DNA of 6,235 bases from Verrucomicrobiales bacterium. GTDB taxonomy: Bacteria > Verrucomicrobiota > Verrucomicrobiia > Verrucomicrobiales > DEV007. Positions 1-5,962 of the stretch are shown here, piece after piece. The stretch's first letter is position 1; each line of letters starts with the position of its first letter. Made by a program: the position numbers and the translations under genes. The stretch spans positions 25,836 to 32,070 of the forward strand of contig NYVP01000029.1 of NCBI GenBank assembly GCA_002684575.1, read 5' to 3'. The notes under the pieces are model-generated. The model was given only the letters and a program-made list of their open reading frames with translations, had not been told where the DNA came from and made no database searches.

Positions 1-233
1 CAGATAAGCAGGACAAGTTAAATACAAGAGATCGAAGTGATACCCAGAGAATTCCCCCGGTAGGGACCCCGGGATATGCGATTTTCAATTTTAGATATGG
101 GCTTCAATTAAATGAGCAAACACTTTTAACCGCATCAATCGAAAATATCACCGATCAAGAATACAGAGTTCATGGATCTGGTCAAAATGAGCCTGGAATC
201 AATATTATTTTTGGTGCCTCTCTCAAATTTTAA
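1..233 (+). CDS. TonB-dependent outer-membrane receptor, C-terminal end (5' truncated)
   Basis: Reading from base 3, the frame is open for 76 codons to a TAA at 231-233. The sequence includes R-I-P-P-V-G-T-P-G-Y, then a strand rich in alternating hydrophobic residues, then S-I-E-N-I-T-D-Q-E-Y-R-V-H-G-S-G, and it ends A-S-L-K-F. The IPPxGTPGY segment, the ENxTDxxYRxHGSG segment and a terminal Phe are what the last strands of TonB-dependent receptors look like; the final aromatic residue is the usual outer-membrane barrel assembly signal. These receptors import siderophores, haem, vitamin B12 or oligosaccharides using TonB-ExbBD energy. The substrate cannot be told, because the plug and most of the barrel lie outside the window. 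The next gene starts 55 bases downstream on the same strand, so co-transcription is possible. Confidence 0.85.
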   Translation, partial: DKQDKLNTRDRSDTQRIPPVGTPGYAIFNFRYGLQLNEQTLLTASIENITDQEYRVHGSGQNEPGINIIFGASLKF

Positions 234-261
234 TCAATGATAATTGTATCAATGATTAGTT

Positions 262-277
262 GGTCTACAGTTAGACC
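262..277. repeat. Small inverted repeat between receptor and caspase-like gene
   Basis: GGTCTA, a CAGT loop and TAGACC form a perfect 6-bp stem with a 4-base loop in the 55-base gap. No T-run follows on the + strand (TCAAAAG), so it is a poor intrinsic terminator. It ends 11 bases before the ATG at 289 and could affect translation initiation there. A 9-base direct repeat (ATCAATGAT at 233-241 and 248-256) sits just before it. Function is unproven. Confidence 0.3.
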
Positions 278-288
278 TCAAAAGATGA

Positions 289-1734
289 ATGAATAGGCAG
301 TTTTTATTATTATTTAGTTTTGTTTCTGTACTTCGATTAGCGTCAGCTGATTCAATTAATTACGCCATCATAAGTTCAGATATGACATTATCTAATACAT
401 CGTGGGTAAAAGTAATTGATGCACTTTCCGAAAAGCATAAAAATAGTAAAATCTTCTCTTTTAAGGAGGGCAAACCTGAGCAGGTCCTTTTAGAACTTAA
501 GGAAAGTGCTCCGAAGTACACGTGTTTTGTTGCTCATCATAAAGAAGTGACAAGGGAGTGGGTATCCAAGATTCATCAGTTAACAAGAAACCTCGATGAG
601 GATCCTTATACTGATACAATATGGGGAATTCTTACAGGTTATGATGCCGCCAATGCACTCAGCATCGCAAAGACGAACAAGCCACTTACTATTGAACGGG
701 TTGCATCAGGAACGGAAGTTGCTTTAGAGCACTGCGTTGAAGGCATCTGGTATTGTGAATTAAACAAAGGTAAAATTGTTCAAAAAAAGAGAAACGGAAG
801 CCCCTCAGAATTACAAGGGCCAGATGATAGTACTGAAGCATTGGCGAAAACTTTAAACGATTACAAAGCACAACTATTCGTAACGTCAGGCCACGCCACT
901 GAAAGAGGTTGGCAAATAGGTTTCAGGTACAAGAATGGATATTTCAAAAGTAAAAATGGCAACCTTTATGGGCAGGATACAAGTGGCAGGAACATTCCCA
1001 TCAGTTCAAATAATCCTAAAGTTTATATGCCCATTGGAAATTGTTTAATGGGTCATATCGATGGTCAGCAAGCTATGGCATTGGCATGGTTAAAAAGTGG
1101 AGGAGTTCGACAAATGCTAGGATATACCGTGCCGACCTGGTATGGATACGCAGGATGGGGGTGTCTTGATTATTTTGTGGAGCAGCCAGGACGGTATGAT
1201 TTTGCTCATGCTTTCTTTGCTAATCACCATGCCTTGATTTATAGGCTACAGAAATATTTTCCTGAAGTGGCTGCCAAAGAAATCATAAAGCCTGAACAGG
1301 CGTCGGCGATTGCTTCTAAGATTGAAATTACTAAAGAAGCCAAGATGGCTGGTCTCACAAGGCAGGATGCCGCTGGTTTACTTTTTGATCGTGATGCCGT
1401 TGTGTTTTATGGAGACCCCGCATGGAAAGCTAAGATGGCTGAAGGAGAGCTTGCCTACAGACAGGTTTTGAAAAAAGAAAAGTCCACTTATACATTTGAG
1501 CTGAGTCCACTTAGAGGAAAAAAATCTTTTGAACCAATCAATATGAATGGCTCTCAAAGAGGTTGGAGACCAATAGTGCATTTTTTTGATCAAAGAATCA
1601 CAGAAATCAAAATCTTAAAGGGAACAGAATTGAACCCTGTCATAACAGACGATTTTATAATGATTCCTAATCCCAAAACATGTGATCCGAAAGAGGAGTA
1701 CAAAGTTATTTTTGAAGCAACGCCTAAATCTTAA
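289..1734 (+). CDS. Secreted caspase-fold (C25/gingipain-like, clan CD) protein
   Basis: This 481-residue protein has an N-terminal signal peptide: N-R, a hydrophobic run, then A-S-A with likely cleavage after residue 20, so it should be exported. The core resembles clan CD cysteine peptidases. It has V-T-S-G-H-A-T at 198-204 with candidate catalytic His202, and P-I-G-N-C-L-M-G at 248-255 with candidate nucleophile Cys252. The His-before-Cys order, each at the end of a hydrophobic strand, is that of caspases and gingipains. A later F-Y-G-D-P-A-W at 373-379 recalls the GDP motif near the end of C25 domains. Residues 395-481 look like a beta-rich C-terminal extension. The 5' end is odd: an ATG at 285 opens a three-codon frame (M-N-E-stop) that overlaps the true start, and there is no good ribosome binding site. 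The stop lies 3 bases from the stop of the opposing methyltransferase. Peptidase activity and substrate are inference; an uncharacterised non-peptidase relative is possible. Confidence 0.75.
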   Translation: MNRQFLLLFSFVSVLRLASADSINYAIISSDMTLSNTSWVKVIDALSEKHKNSKIFSFKEGKPEQVLLELKESAPKYTCFVAHHKEVTREWVSKIHQLTRNLDEDPYTDTIWGILTGYDAANALSIAKTNKPLTIERVASGTEVALEHCVEGIWYCELNKGKIVQKKRNGSPSELQGPDDSTEALAKTLNDYKAQLFVTSGHATERGWQIGFRYKNGYFKSKNGNLYGQDTSGRNIPISSNNPKVYMPIGNCLMGHIDGQQAMALAWLKSGGVRQMLGYTVPTWYGYAGWGCLDYFVEQPGRYDFAHAFFANHHALIYRLQKYFPEVAAKEIIKPEQASAIASKIEITKEAKMAGLTRQDAAGLLFDRDAVVFYGDPAWKAKMAEGELAYRQVLKKEKSTYTFELSPLRGKKSFEPINMNGSQRGWRPIVHFFDQRITEIKILKGTELNPVITDDFIMIPNPKTCDPKEEYKVIFEATPKS

Positions 1735-1737
1735 AAT

Positions 1738-2469
1738 TCAATCGAAGGGTTCTGCTGATTTTCGATAGAGTCCAAATTCATCATCACCAAGATATATAAG
1801 GCATACGGCTCCATCACACGCAACGGCTTCGAAAAATTCTTGCATAAATTCTTGTTCACCTGGCCAGGGATAGACGAAAAAAACATCTATCTCATCTAGA
1901 TTGACGCTCATTCCATCATAAGTGATATCCATCGACTGATTAGAACCAAGCACGTAATTTTCTGGTCTTATTAATTCGGCTCCTCCTGATCCCTCATAAC
2001 ATTCAAACCCTTCGGGCATATAATCAGTTTCGAGTATAGTGACTTCGATATTTGATTCCTCGGCTAATGTTCTTGATGCATCAACTAGGGAAGGTTCTAT
2101 CTCTATTCCAAATGACTCAAACCCCAGCATTGATGCGAGGCATGTGCCTACCCCGTACCCGCTTCCCCACTCGCAGTAATTTTTTCCTAAACATAGATCC
2201 TCTGAAATGATTGCAGAAAGATGCATGTATAATAATTCAGCATTCGAAGGGATGAACCGAGGCACTTTACGATTTCTTTCGGTATCAAAGAGCTCATCAA
2301 TTCTTCGATCAGCTTCAACTAGAAAATTTTTAACATCTAATGGGATATCATTCTGATTTAGATGGAGATCGATTTCTTCTAACGGCACGTCTGGATTACG
2401 GTTCCATAGTGAGGATGCATTTGTCCATGAAAAAATGCTTGAGCCGTTAGTTGCGCTCTTACTGATCAC
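1738..2469 (-). CDS. Class I SAM-dependent methyltransferase
   Basis: From the GTG at 2469 the protein has 243 residues and no signal peptide or membrane segment, so it should be cytoplasmic. The Rossmann methyltransferase core is readable. Motif I is C-E-W-G-S-G-Y-G-V-G at 99-108, the SAM-binding glycine loop. Motif II is the acidic end of strand 2, G-I-E-I-E at 121-125. A possible motif III acid is D149. Motif IV is D-V-F-F-V-Y-P-W-P-G-E at 195-205. Strand 5 is G-A-V-C-L-I-Y-L-G at 220-228, followed by a short terminal strand (G-L-Y-R-K). The protein therefore looks complete. The roughly 95 residues before motif I are acidic and helical-looking and could help choose the substrate, which cannot be predicted. 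Start choice is uncertain: GTG at 2469 leaves 15 bases to the divergent ATG at 2485; an in-frame GTG at 2388 (Val28) is an alternative. Neither has a convincing Shine-Dalgarno sequence. Confidence 0.8.
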   Translation of the reverse strand: MISKSATNGSSIFSWTNASSLWNRNPDVPLEEIDLHLNQNDIPLDVKNFLVEADRRIDELFDTERNRKVPRFIPSNAELLYMHLSAIISEDLCLGKNYCEWGSGYGVGTCLASMLGFESFGIEIEPSLVDASRTLAEESNIEVTILETDYMPEGFECYEGSGGAELIRPENYVLGSNQSMDITYDGMSVNLDEIDVFFVYPWPGEQEFMQEFFEAVACDGAVCLIYLGDDEFGLYRKSAEPFD

Positions 2470-2477
2470 GCTTAAAT
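2451..2477 (+). promoter_or_regulatory. Possible promoter of the 2485 propeller gene, perhaps leaderless
   Basis: TTGCGC at 2451-2456 and TTAAAT at 2472-2477 could be -35 and -10 elements, with a short 15-base spacer. The ATG at 2485 begins 8 bases after the -10, which is about where transcription would start, so the mRNA may lack a leader. The -35 lies inside the methyltransferase reading frame. The AT-rich box is partly symmetric (AAATTT at 2474-2479) and could also serve the opposite strand. The match is weak and is proposed mainly because the gap is so short. Confidence 0.2.
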
Positions 2478-2484
2478 TTGGGAA

Positions 2485-3699
2485 ATGAAAATCTTTGCAG
2501 CGTGTTTAATATTAGGATTGTCTTTGCCTCTTATGGCAGCCGATTGGCCTAATTGGCAGGGGCCTAATTTTAATGGTATTTCACTAGAAGATGAATGGGA
2601 TCACGAAAAAATTGGTAACATAATTTGGAAATCAAAGGTTGGAGTTGGTTTTGCTGGGGTCGCTGTTTCTGACGGGAAAATATTTACTCTTGGTCATGAC
2701 GGAAGAAGAAGAGGAGGATCTGAAACAGTATATTGTTTAGATGCTAAAACTGGAAAAAAAATATGGTCTGATACCTACAACGCGGAGTTGTTGCCAAATT
2801 TACATGAGGGTGGACCTGCAGCCACTCCCACGGTTTATAAAGGCGTCGTCTATACTCTTGGAAAAGATGGAAAATTTAAATCTTATCAATCAACTGACGG
2901 AAAAAAACTTTGGGAAAGAGATGTTCTAAAGGACTCAGATATGTCTAAACCTGCTGATTGGGGTTTTGCCGGTTCCCCTTTAATTTTTGAAGATACCATT
3001 ATCGTAGAGGCCGCGCATACCATTGCATACTCTTTGAAAGATGGAAAAATTTTATGGAAAAGTGATCGCTTTCGGCCAGCCTACGCAAGCCCAGTGGTTT
3101 TTAATTACAAAAATAAAGATTTGATCATTACACTAAAAACTGAGGGCCTTCTAATATTGGAGGCTAAGACCGGAAAAAAAGTTTCTTTGACTAAATGGCA
3201 GACTCGCTTTGCTACTAATGCTACAACACCAATAGTAAATGGAGACAAAGTCTTTATTTCAACTGGATATGGGCGTGGGTGCGCTCTTTATACATTCGAC
3301 GGTGATAAACTTAACCAGGTTTATTCTAACAAATCCCTCAGCAATCACATGGCAAATTGTGTGGTCATTGATGGGCACTTATTTGGAATTACTGGCAATA
3401 CTCATGGTGCAGAGAAAAAAGAACTCGTTTGCATGGAATTTGAAACTGGCAAGGTGAAGTGGAAACAAGCTGGTTTTGGCTGTGGCACAATTACCGCTGC
3501 AGGGGACAAGCTAATAGTTTTAAGTGAACGCGGTGAGATTGCGGTTGGAGTCGCATCATCTGAAAAATTTGAGAGTTTGTCCCGAGAACAGGTTAACCGC
3601 GGACGTTGTTGGACTGTTCCCGTTCTTGCAAATGGTATTCTCTATACCAGAAACGCTGAAGGTAATCTTGTTTCTGTCGGCGTAGGAAAAGACTTTTAG
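2485..3699 (+). CDS. Secreted PQQ-like beta-propeller repeat protein
   Basis: The 404-residue protein starts with a clear signal peptide (M-K-I-F, hydrophobic core to about residue 16, A-A, cleavage near 18-19), which fixes the start at 2485. The mature end begins D-W-P-N-W-Q-G-P-N-F-N-G-I-S, a signature of propeller proteins common in planctomycetes and verrucomicrobia. Blade motifs recur, a hydrophobic-x-L-D-A-K-T-G-K-K-x-W type strand: near 84-94, 133-143, 181-191, 224-233 and 316-326. They alternate with A/S/T-P-x-V strands near 113, 163, 201 and 248. This is the BamB/PQQ-dehydrogenase-like fold. No intact set of quinone-dehydrogenase active-site residues is evident, so a binding or scaffold role in the periplasm or envelope is more likely than an enzyme. 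The 3' end overlaps the stop of the opposing propeller gene by 4 bases and is part of a perfect hairpin. The partner or ligand is unknown. Confidence 0.85.
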   Translation: MKIFAACLILGLSLPLMAADWPNWQGPNFNGISLEDEWDHEKIGNIIWKSKVGVGFAGVAVSDGKIFTLGHDGRRRGGSETVYCLDAKTGKKIWSDTYNAELLPNLHEGGPAATPTVYKGVVYTLGKDGKFKSYQSTDGKKLWERDVLKDSDMSKPADWGFAGSPLIFEDTIIVEAAHTIAYSLKDGKILWKSDRFRPAYASPVVFNYKNKDLIITLKTEGLLILEAKTGKKVSLTKWQTRFATNATTPIVNGDKVFISTGYGRGCALYTFDGDKLNQVYSNKSLSNHMANCVVIDGHLFGITGNTHGAEKKELVCMEFETGKVKWKQAGFGCGTITAAGDKLIVLSERGEIAVGVASSEKFESLSREQVNRGRCWTVPVLANGILYTRNAEGNLVSVGVGKDF

Positions 3700-3709
3700 T
3701 TTCCTACGC
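3680..3709. terminator. Perfect 10-bp hairpin over two overlapping stop codons; likely bidirectional terminator
   Basis: GCGTAGGAAA at 3680-3689 and TTTCCTACGC at 3700-3709 are exact reverse complements around a 10-base loop that contains both stop codons (TAG at 3697-3699 on +, TAA at 3698-3696 on -). On the + strand the stem is followed by a pyrimidine-rich stretch (ATTATTTCTCTCC); on the - strand the tail (CGACAGAAAC) is not U-rich, so termination may be stronger for the + gene. The stem is coding on both strands and gives each protein a Val-Gly near its end. Confidence 0.6.
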
Positions 3710-4937
3710 AGATTATTTCTCTCCCTGTCCGAAAGACAAACTTATTTTCGGCAACCCCGTAACCGTAAACCTTGTCGTCCTCTTTAACGGAAATTTCATT
3801 TTCAGCTAATACTTTTGGGCCTTTATCTGAGGTTTTTATTAGAAGAGATTTTCCATTTTTACAGAATATATAAATTTTATCTTCCGCGGCAAGTGGTGAT
3901 GCCCAGCAACCATCTGGTAATTTATATTCCCAATGTTGTGAACCATCGACAATACTTTGAGCTTGTAAGGTTCCTGATCTATTAATAAAAAAAACGCGAT
4001 CACCATCAATTAGAGGAGAAGCAAAACTACAGGTTACGGAATCAGCTCTCCATTTAAGATGAGTTTCATTAATATTCCCTTTGCCACCTAAGCTAATTGC
4101 GAGACTTTGCTTTGGATATGATGATCCAACAACGATTAGTTTTCCATTAGTACTTGGAGAGGCTACGGTATTTCTTTGAATATCATCAAACCACCAAACT
4201 CTTTCTCCATCCTCAAGGCGATAACAATCGACTAAGCCATTCGAACTAATCACAATCTTTTCTTCATTATCATAGTTTACATATAATGGTGTAGTCCATG
4301 AAACTCTAGGATCTCTTGATTTTCTCCATACAGTTTTTCCATCTTCACGGTTTATGTATAATAGATAGGAGGGGCCATCGTGATCGACTAATAAAACAAG
4401 ACCTTTGGGCACATTGACCAGAGATGAACCAATACCATGGCCACCCTTAAATTGACCAAATTCTTTTGTGAGTTGGCGGCTCCATCTTTTTTCCCCATCA
4501 TGGTCAAATGCCACTAAGTCACCGCTTTCAAAAAAAATGTATACTCCATCAGGACCCACCACGGGCGATGGTGCTCCCTGTGAGATCATGTTGGTAACCT
4601 CTTTAACCTTTTCGGTTGCTTTGAGAGTTTTACTCCAGTTCTTTTTTCCAGAATTTAAATCATAAGAATCCAAATAAAGGAATTCTTTGTTCTTTCCTCC
4701 TGTACTCGTAACATACACATTTTTGTTCCAAATTACCGGACTTGATTGTCCAAATCCGCTAAGATTTACTTTCCAAAGAACACCCTTTTGTTCGTTCCAA
4801 TTTTCGGGAAGTTTTTTAATATCCGTCCTGCTATTTCCGTTGCCTCTAAATCCAGGCCATTGATTTAAATCTGCGTAAATAGAACAAAAATTACTTTCTA
4901 ACACAAATAAAAGTAGTGTGATCTTTATGCTTCTCAT
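3696..4937 (-). CDS. Second secreted PQQ-like beta-propeller repeat protein
   Basis: I place the start at the ATG at 4937 (413 residues), because it opens directly into a signal peptide (M-R-S-I-K, then a hydrophobic core, likely cleavage after Tyr-Ala at residue 22). A TTG 13 codons earlier, at 4976, is also in frame and would add a charged extension. The mature end begins D-L-N-Q-W-P-G-F-R-G-N-G-N-S-R, followed by L-P-E-N-W and V-L-W-K-V-N-L-S-G-F-G-Q-S-S-P-V. This is the classic opening of the other large family of PVC-group propellers, W-P-x-F-R-G with LPxxW. Blade motifs include D-L-N-S-G-K-K-N-W near 93-101, F-D-H-D-G-E-K-R-W near 144-152, R-E-D-G-K-T-V-W near 197-204, L-E-D-G-E-R-V-W near 241-248 and V-D-G-S-Q-H-W near 330-336. 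It is probably periplasmic, with a BamB-like fold and unknown partner. The gene follows the 272-residue protein gene by 41 bases and is probably in its operon. Confidence 0.85.
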   Translation of the reverse strand: MRSIKITLLLFVLESNFCSIYADLNQWPGFRGNGNSRTDIKKLPENWNEQKGVLWKVNLSGFGQSSPVIWNKNVYVTSTGGKNKEFLYLDSYDLNSGKKNWSKTLKATEKVKEVTNMISQGAPSPVVGPDGVYIFFESGDLVAFDHDGEKRWSRQLTKEFGQFKGGHGIGSSLVNVPKGLVLLVDHDGPSYLLYINREDGKTVWRKSRDPRVSWTTPLYVNYDNEEKIVISSNGLVDCYRLEDGERVWWFDDIQRNTVASPSTNGKLIVVGSSYPKQSLAISLGGKGNINETHLKWRADSVTCSFASPLIDGDRVFFINRSGTLQAQSIVDGSQHWEYKLPDGCWASPLAAEDKIYIFCKNGKSLLIKTSDKGPKVLAENEISVKEDDKVYGYGVAENKFVFRTGREIICVGN

Positions 4938-4978
4938 AAGAAAAATGGATAATTTAGAATCCAAAACTAATATCAAAT

Positions 4979-5797
4979 TTAATGGCAGCCTTCATTTTTG
5001 TCTAGAGAACACATATCGTAAAGTTCTGTGTTTTGTTGAATTAGATTGAATAACTTTTCGCCATGAGAGTTATAACAATTAACCACAGTAGAGGACTCTC
5101 CTTCAAAACATGATTCATGAGATATAGTGTTAAACACTTCTGCAATGTCTAAGGCAATCACACAATCTGAATTGGCTAAAGATATAATTCCGTCGGGAGA
5201 AGACTCTTTATTGGGTGGAAATGATTTTGTAAATGAAATCATTTCATTATTATAAGTTATCCATATTTCTTGATCCAAAAAACAAGCAAATGAAATAATG
5301 TGATAAAGACGGTTTGATGAAATATTGGCCCTGGTTTCATCTCTCCTATCTTTACACTTAGGACAAACGGCGCGTCGTTTGGTATTTAGTTGAGCTGGAG
5401 CTGGAATACAATCTTGAGTTTTCAATAAATGCTTTGATAACGTCTCGAGAGAAGTCTCTTCGTTAAATGCAAATTCGATTTGCATTTGTTCGTCCCTTTT
5501 TTTTGATGTAAAAATCAAGTGTAGACGACTGGTATCGGCTTGTTTAAATTTTAAGATGCAACTTCCTATCTCATCAAAATTGATGTTTAGGCCAATTTCA
5601 GGGAAACATAGAAATGATTCATCAACAATAGATTGATGGGACACGTCGTTAATCATACAGGCAATTTCAGAACCGATTATCTTGATTTGAAATTCATTTA
5701 ATTCTGAAAAGAAATCAGAGTATATCTGAGGATTTAATTTCAGTTCCCAATATTGGCCCAATAATGTATCGCGTAATGAATGATGAGAGGAATTCAC
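4979..5797 (-). CDS. Uncharacterised cysteine-rich two-repeat protein, possibly HemS/ChuX-like
   Basis: I do not recognise this 272-residue protein with certainty. It has no signal peptide or membrane segment and twelve cysteines, including C-P-K-C at 145-148 and a Cys-His end (271-272). Two halves look alike. Residues about 36-110 and 167-253 each run strand (I-x-I-x-x-x-E-I), a loop, a strand-helix (I-x-L-x-I-x-F-D-E-I against V-I-A-L-D-I-A-E-V), then two strands ending in a hydrophilic turn (F-T-S-K-K-R-D-E-Q against C-Y-N-S-H-G-E-K-L-F). That order resembles the repeat of HemS/ChuS/ChuX haem-handling proteins, where the last turn reads like F-D-A-x-G-E-x-I. HemS proteins are usually longer, around 340 residues, so this would be a compact version. 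Start: GTG at 5797, with an in-frame stop just upstream at 5819-5821; a TTG at Leu13 is a poorer option. First gene of a probable operon with the downstream propeller. The coding frame is solid; the function is a guess. Confidence 0.7.
   Translation of the reverse strand: MNSSHHSLRDTLLGQYWELKLNPQIYSDFFSELNEFQIKIIGSEIACMINDVSHQSIVDESFLCFPEIGLNINFDEIGSCILKFKQADTSRLHLIFTSKKRDEQMQIEFAFNEETSLETLSKHLLKTQDCIPAPAQLNTKRRAVCPKCKDRRDETRANISSNRLYHIISFACFLDQEIWITYNNEMISFTKSFPPNKESSPDGIISLANSDCVIALDIAEVFNTISHESCFEGESSTVVNCYNSHGEKLFNLIQQNTELYDMCSLDKNEGCH
5218..5245. repeat. Intragenic perfect 10-bp inverted repeat
   Basis: GAAATGATTT at 5218-5227 and AAATCATTTC at 5236-5245 are exact reverse complements around an 8-base loop. 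They lie inside the cysteine-rich gene and cover codons for E-M-I-S-F-T-K-S-F (residues 185-193). With the similar palindrome at 5465-5487 it makes two in one gene. It may be chance in AT-rich coding DNA or an mRNA hairpin or protein-binding site. Confidence 0.5.
5465..5487. repeat. Intragenic perfect 10-bp inverted repeat with 3-base loop
   Basis: AAATGCAAAT at 5465-5474 and ATTTGCATTT at 5478-5487 are exact reverse complements around TCG. Such a near-continuous dyad is also the form of an operator for a dimeric regulator. It lies in the cysteine-rich gene over codons for Q-M-Q-I-E-F-A-F (residues 104-111), more than 300 bases inside the gene, so an ordinary promoter operator is unlikely. 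A role is not shown. Confidence 0.5.
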
Positions 5798-5962
5798 TTT
5801 AAAATGAGAGTTGAATTTTCATTACCCTGCTATCGTTTAATTGCAATATGGTGATGATTAATTGAGATAGAAAATGGACATTGTTAATGAGCCATAAATG
5901 CTATTAACTAATAGATTTCTTTATGTCTGGTTACGCTCTAATTTTTAGGCGATATTCAAAAT
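5798..5962. promoter_or_regulatory. Divergent intergenic region, promoters of the cysteine-rich gene and the aminopeptidase gene
   Basis: These 165 AT-rich bases separate two divergent starts and must hold promoters for both directions unless those lie inside the genes. For the aminopeptidase, TCTAAT at 5937-5942 matches five of six -10 bases but has no clear -35; TGCTATTAA at 5899-5907 could be an extended -10. Neither is convincing alone. No good candidate stands out on the - strand. I see no operator-like dyad, riboswitch or small gene here. Confidence 0.4.

Noticed and set aside
54..73. GC-rich dyad (CCCGG and CCGGG) near the left edge
   Set aside because: It falls in codons for the conserved I-P-P-V-G-T-P-G of the TonB receptor, so protein conservation explains it.
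689..871. Open frame of 60 codons on the - strand inside the caspase-like gene
   Set aside because: Fully antisense to a well-supported gene, with no recognisable domain or initiation signal.
1378..1593. Open frame of 71 codons on the - strand inside the caspase-like gene
   Set aside because: Antisense to the coding C-terminal part; its sequence looks like the complement of Lys/Glu-rich codons, with no family features.
2741..2929. Open frame of 62 codons in another + frame of the propeller gene
   Set aside because: Lies wholly inside the propeller gene, which has clear repeat motifs in its own frame.
3239..3457. Open frame of 72 codons in another + frame of the propeller gene
   Set aside because: The hydrophobic stretch might suggest a small membrane protein, but it is embedded in conserved blade sequence and has no start signal.
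4468..4665. Open frame of 65 codons on the + strand opposite the second propeller
   Set aside because: Antisense overlap with a well-supported gene and no independent evidence.
4938..4976. TTG at 4976 as the start of the second propeller gene
   Set aside because: The ATG at 4937 begins a standard signal peptide; the extension would place 13 extra residues before it.
5355..5366. C-P-K-C of the cysteine-rich protein as a zinc ribbon
   Set aside because: Only one clear Cys pair is seen in the linker; a second pair at suitable spacing is not evident, so no zinc-ribbon domain is called.
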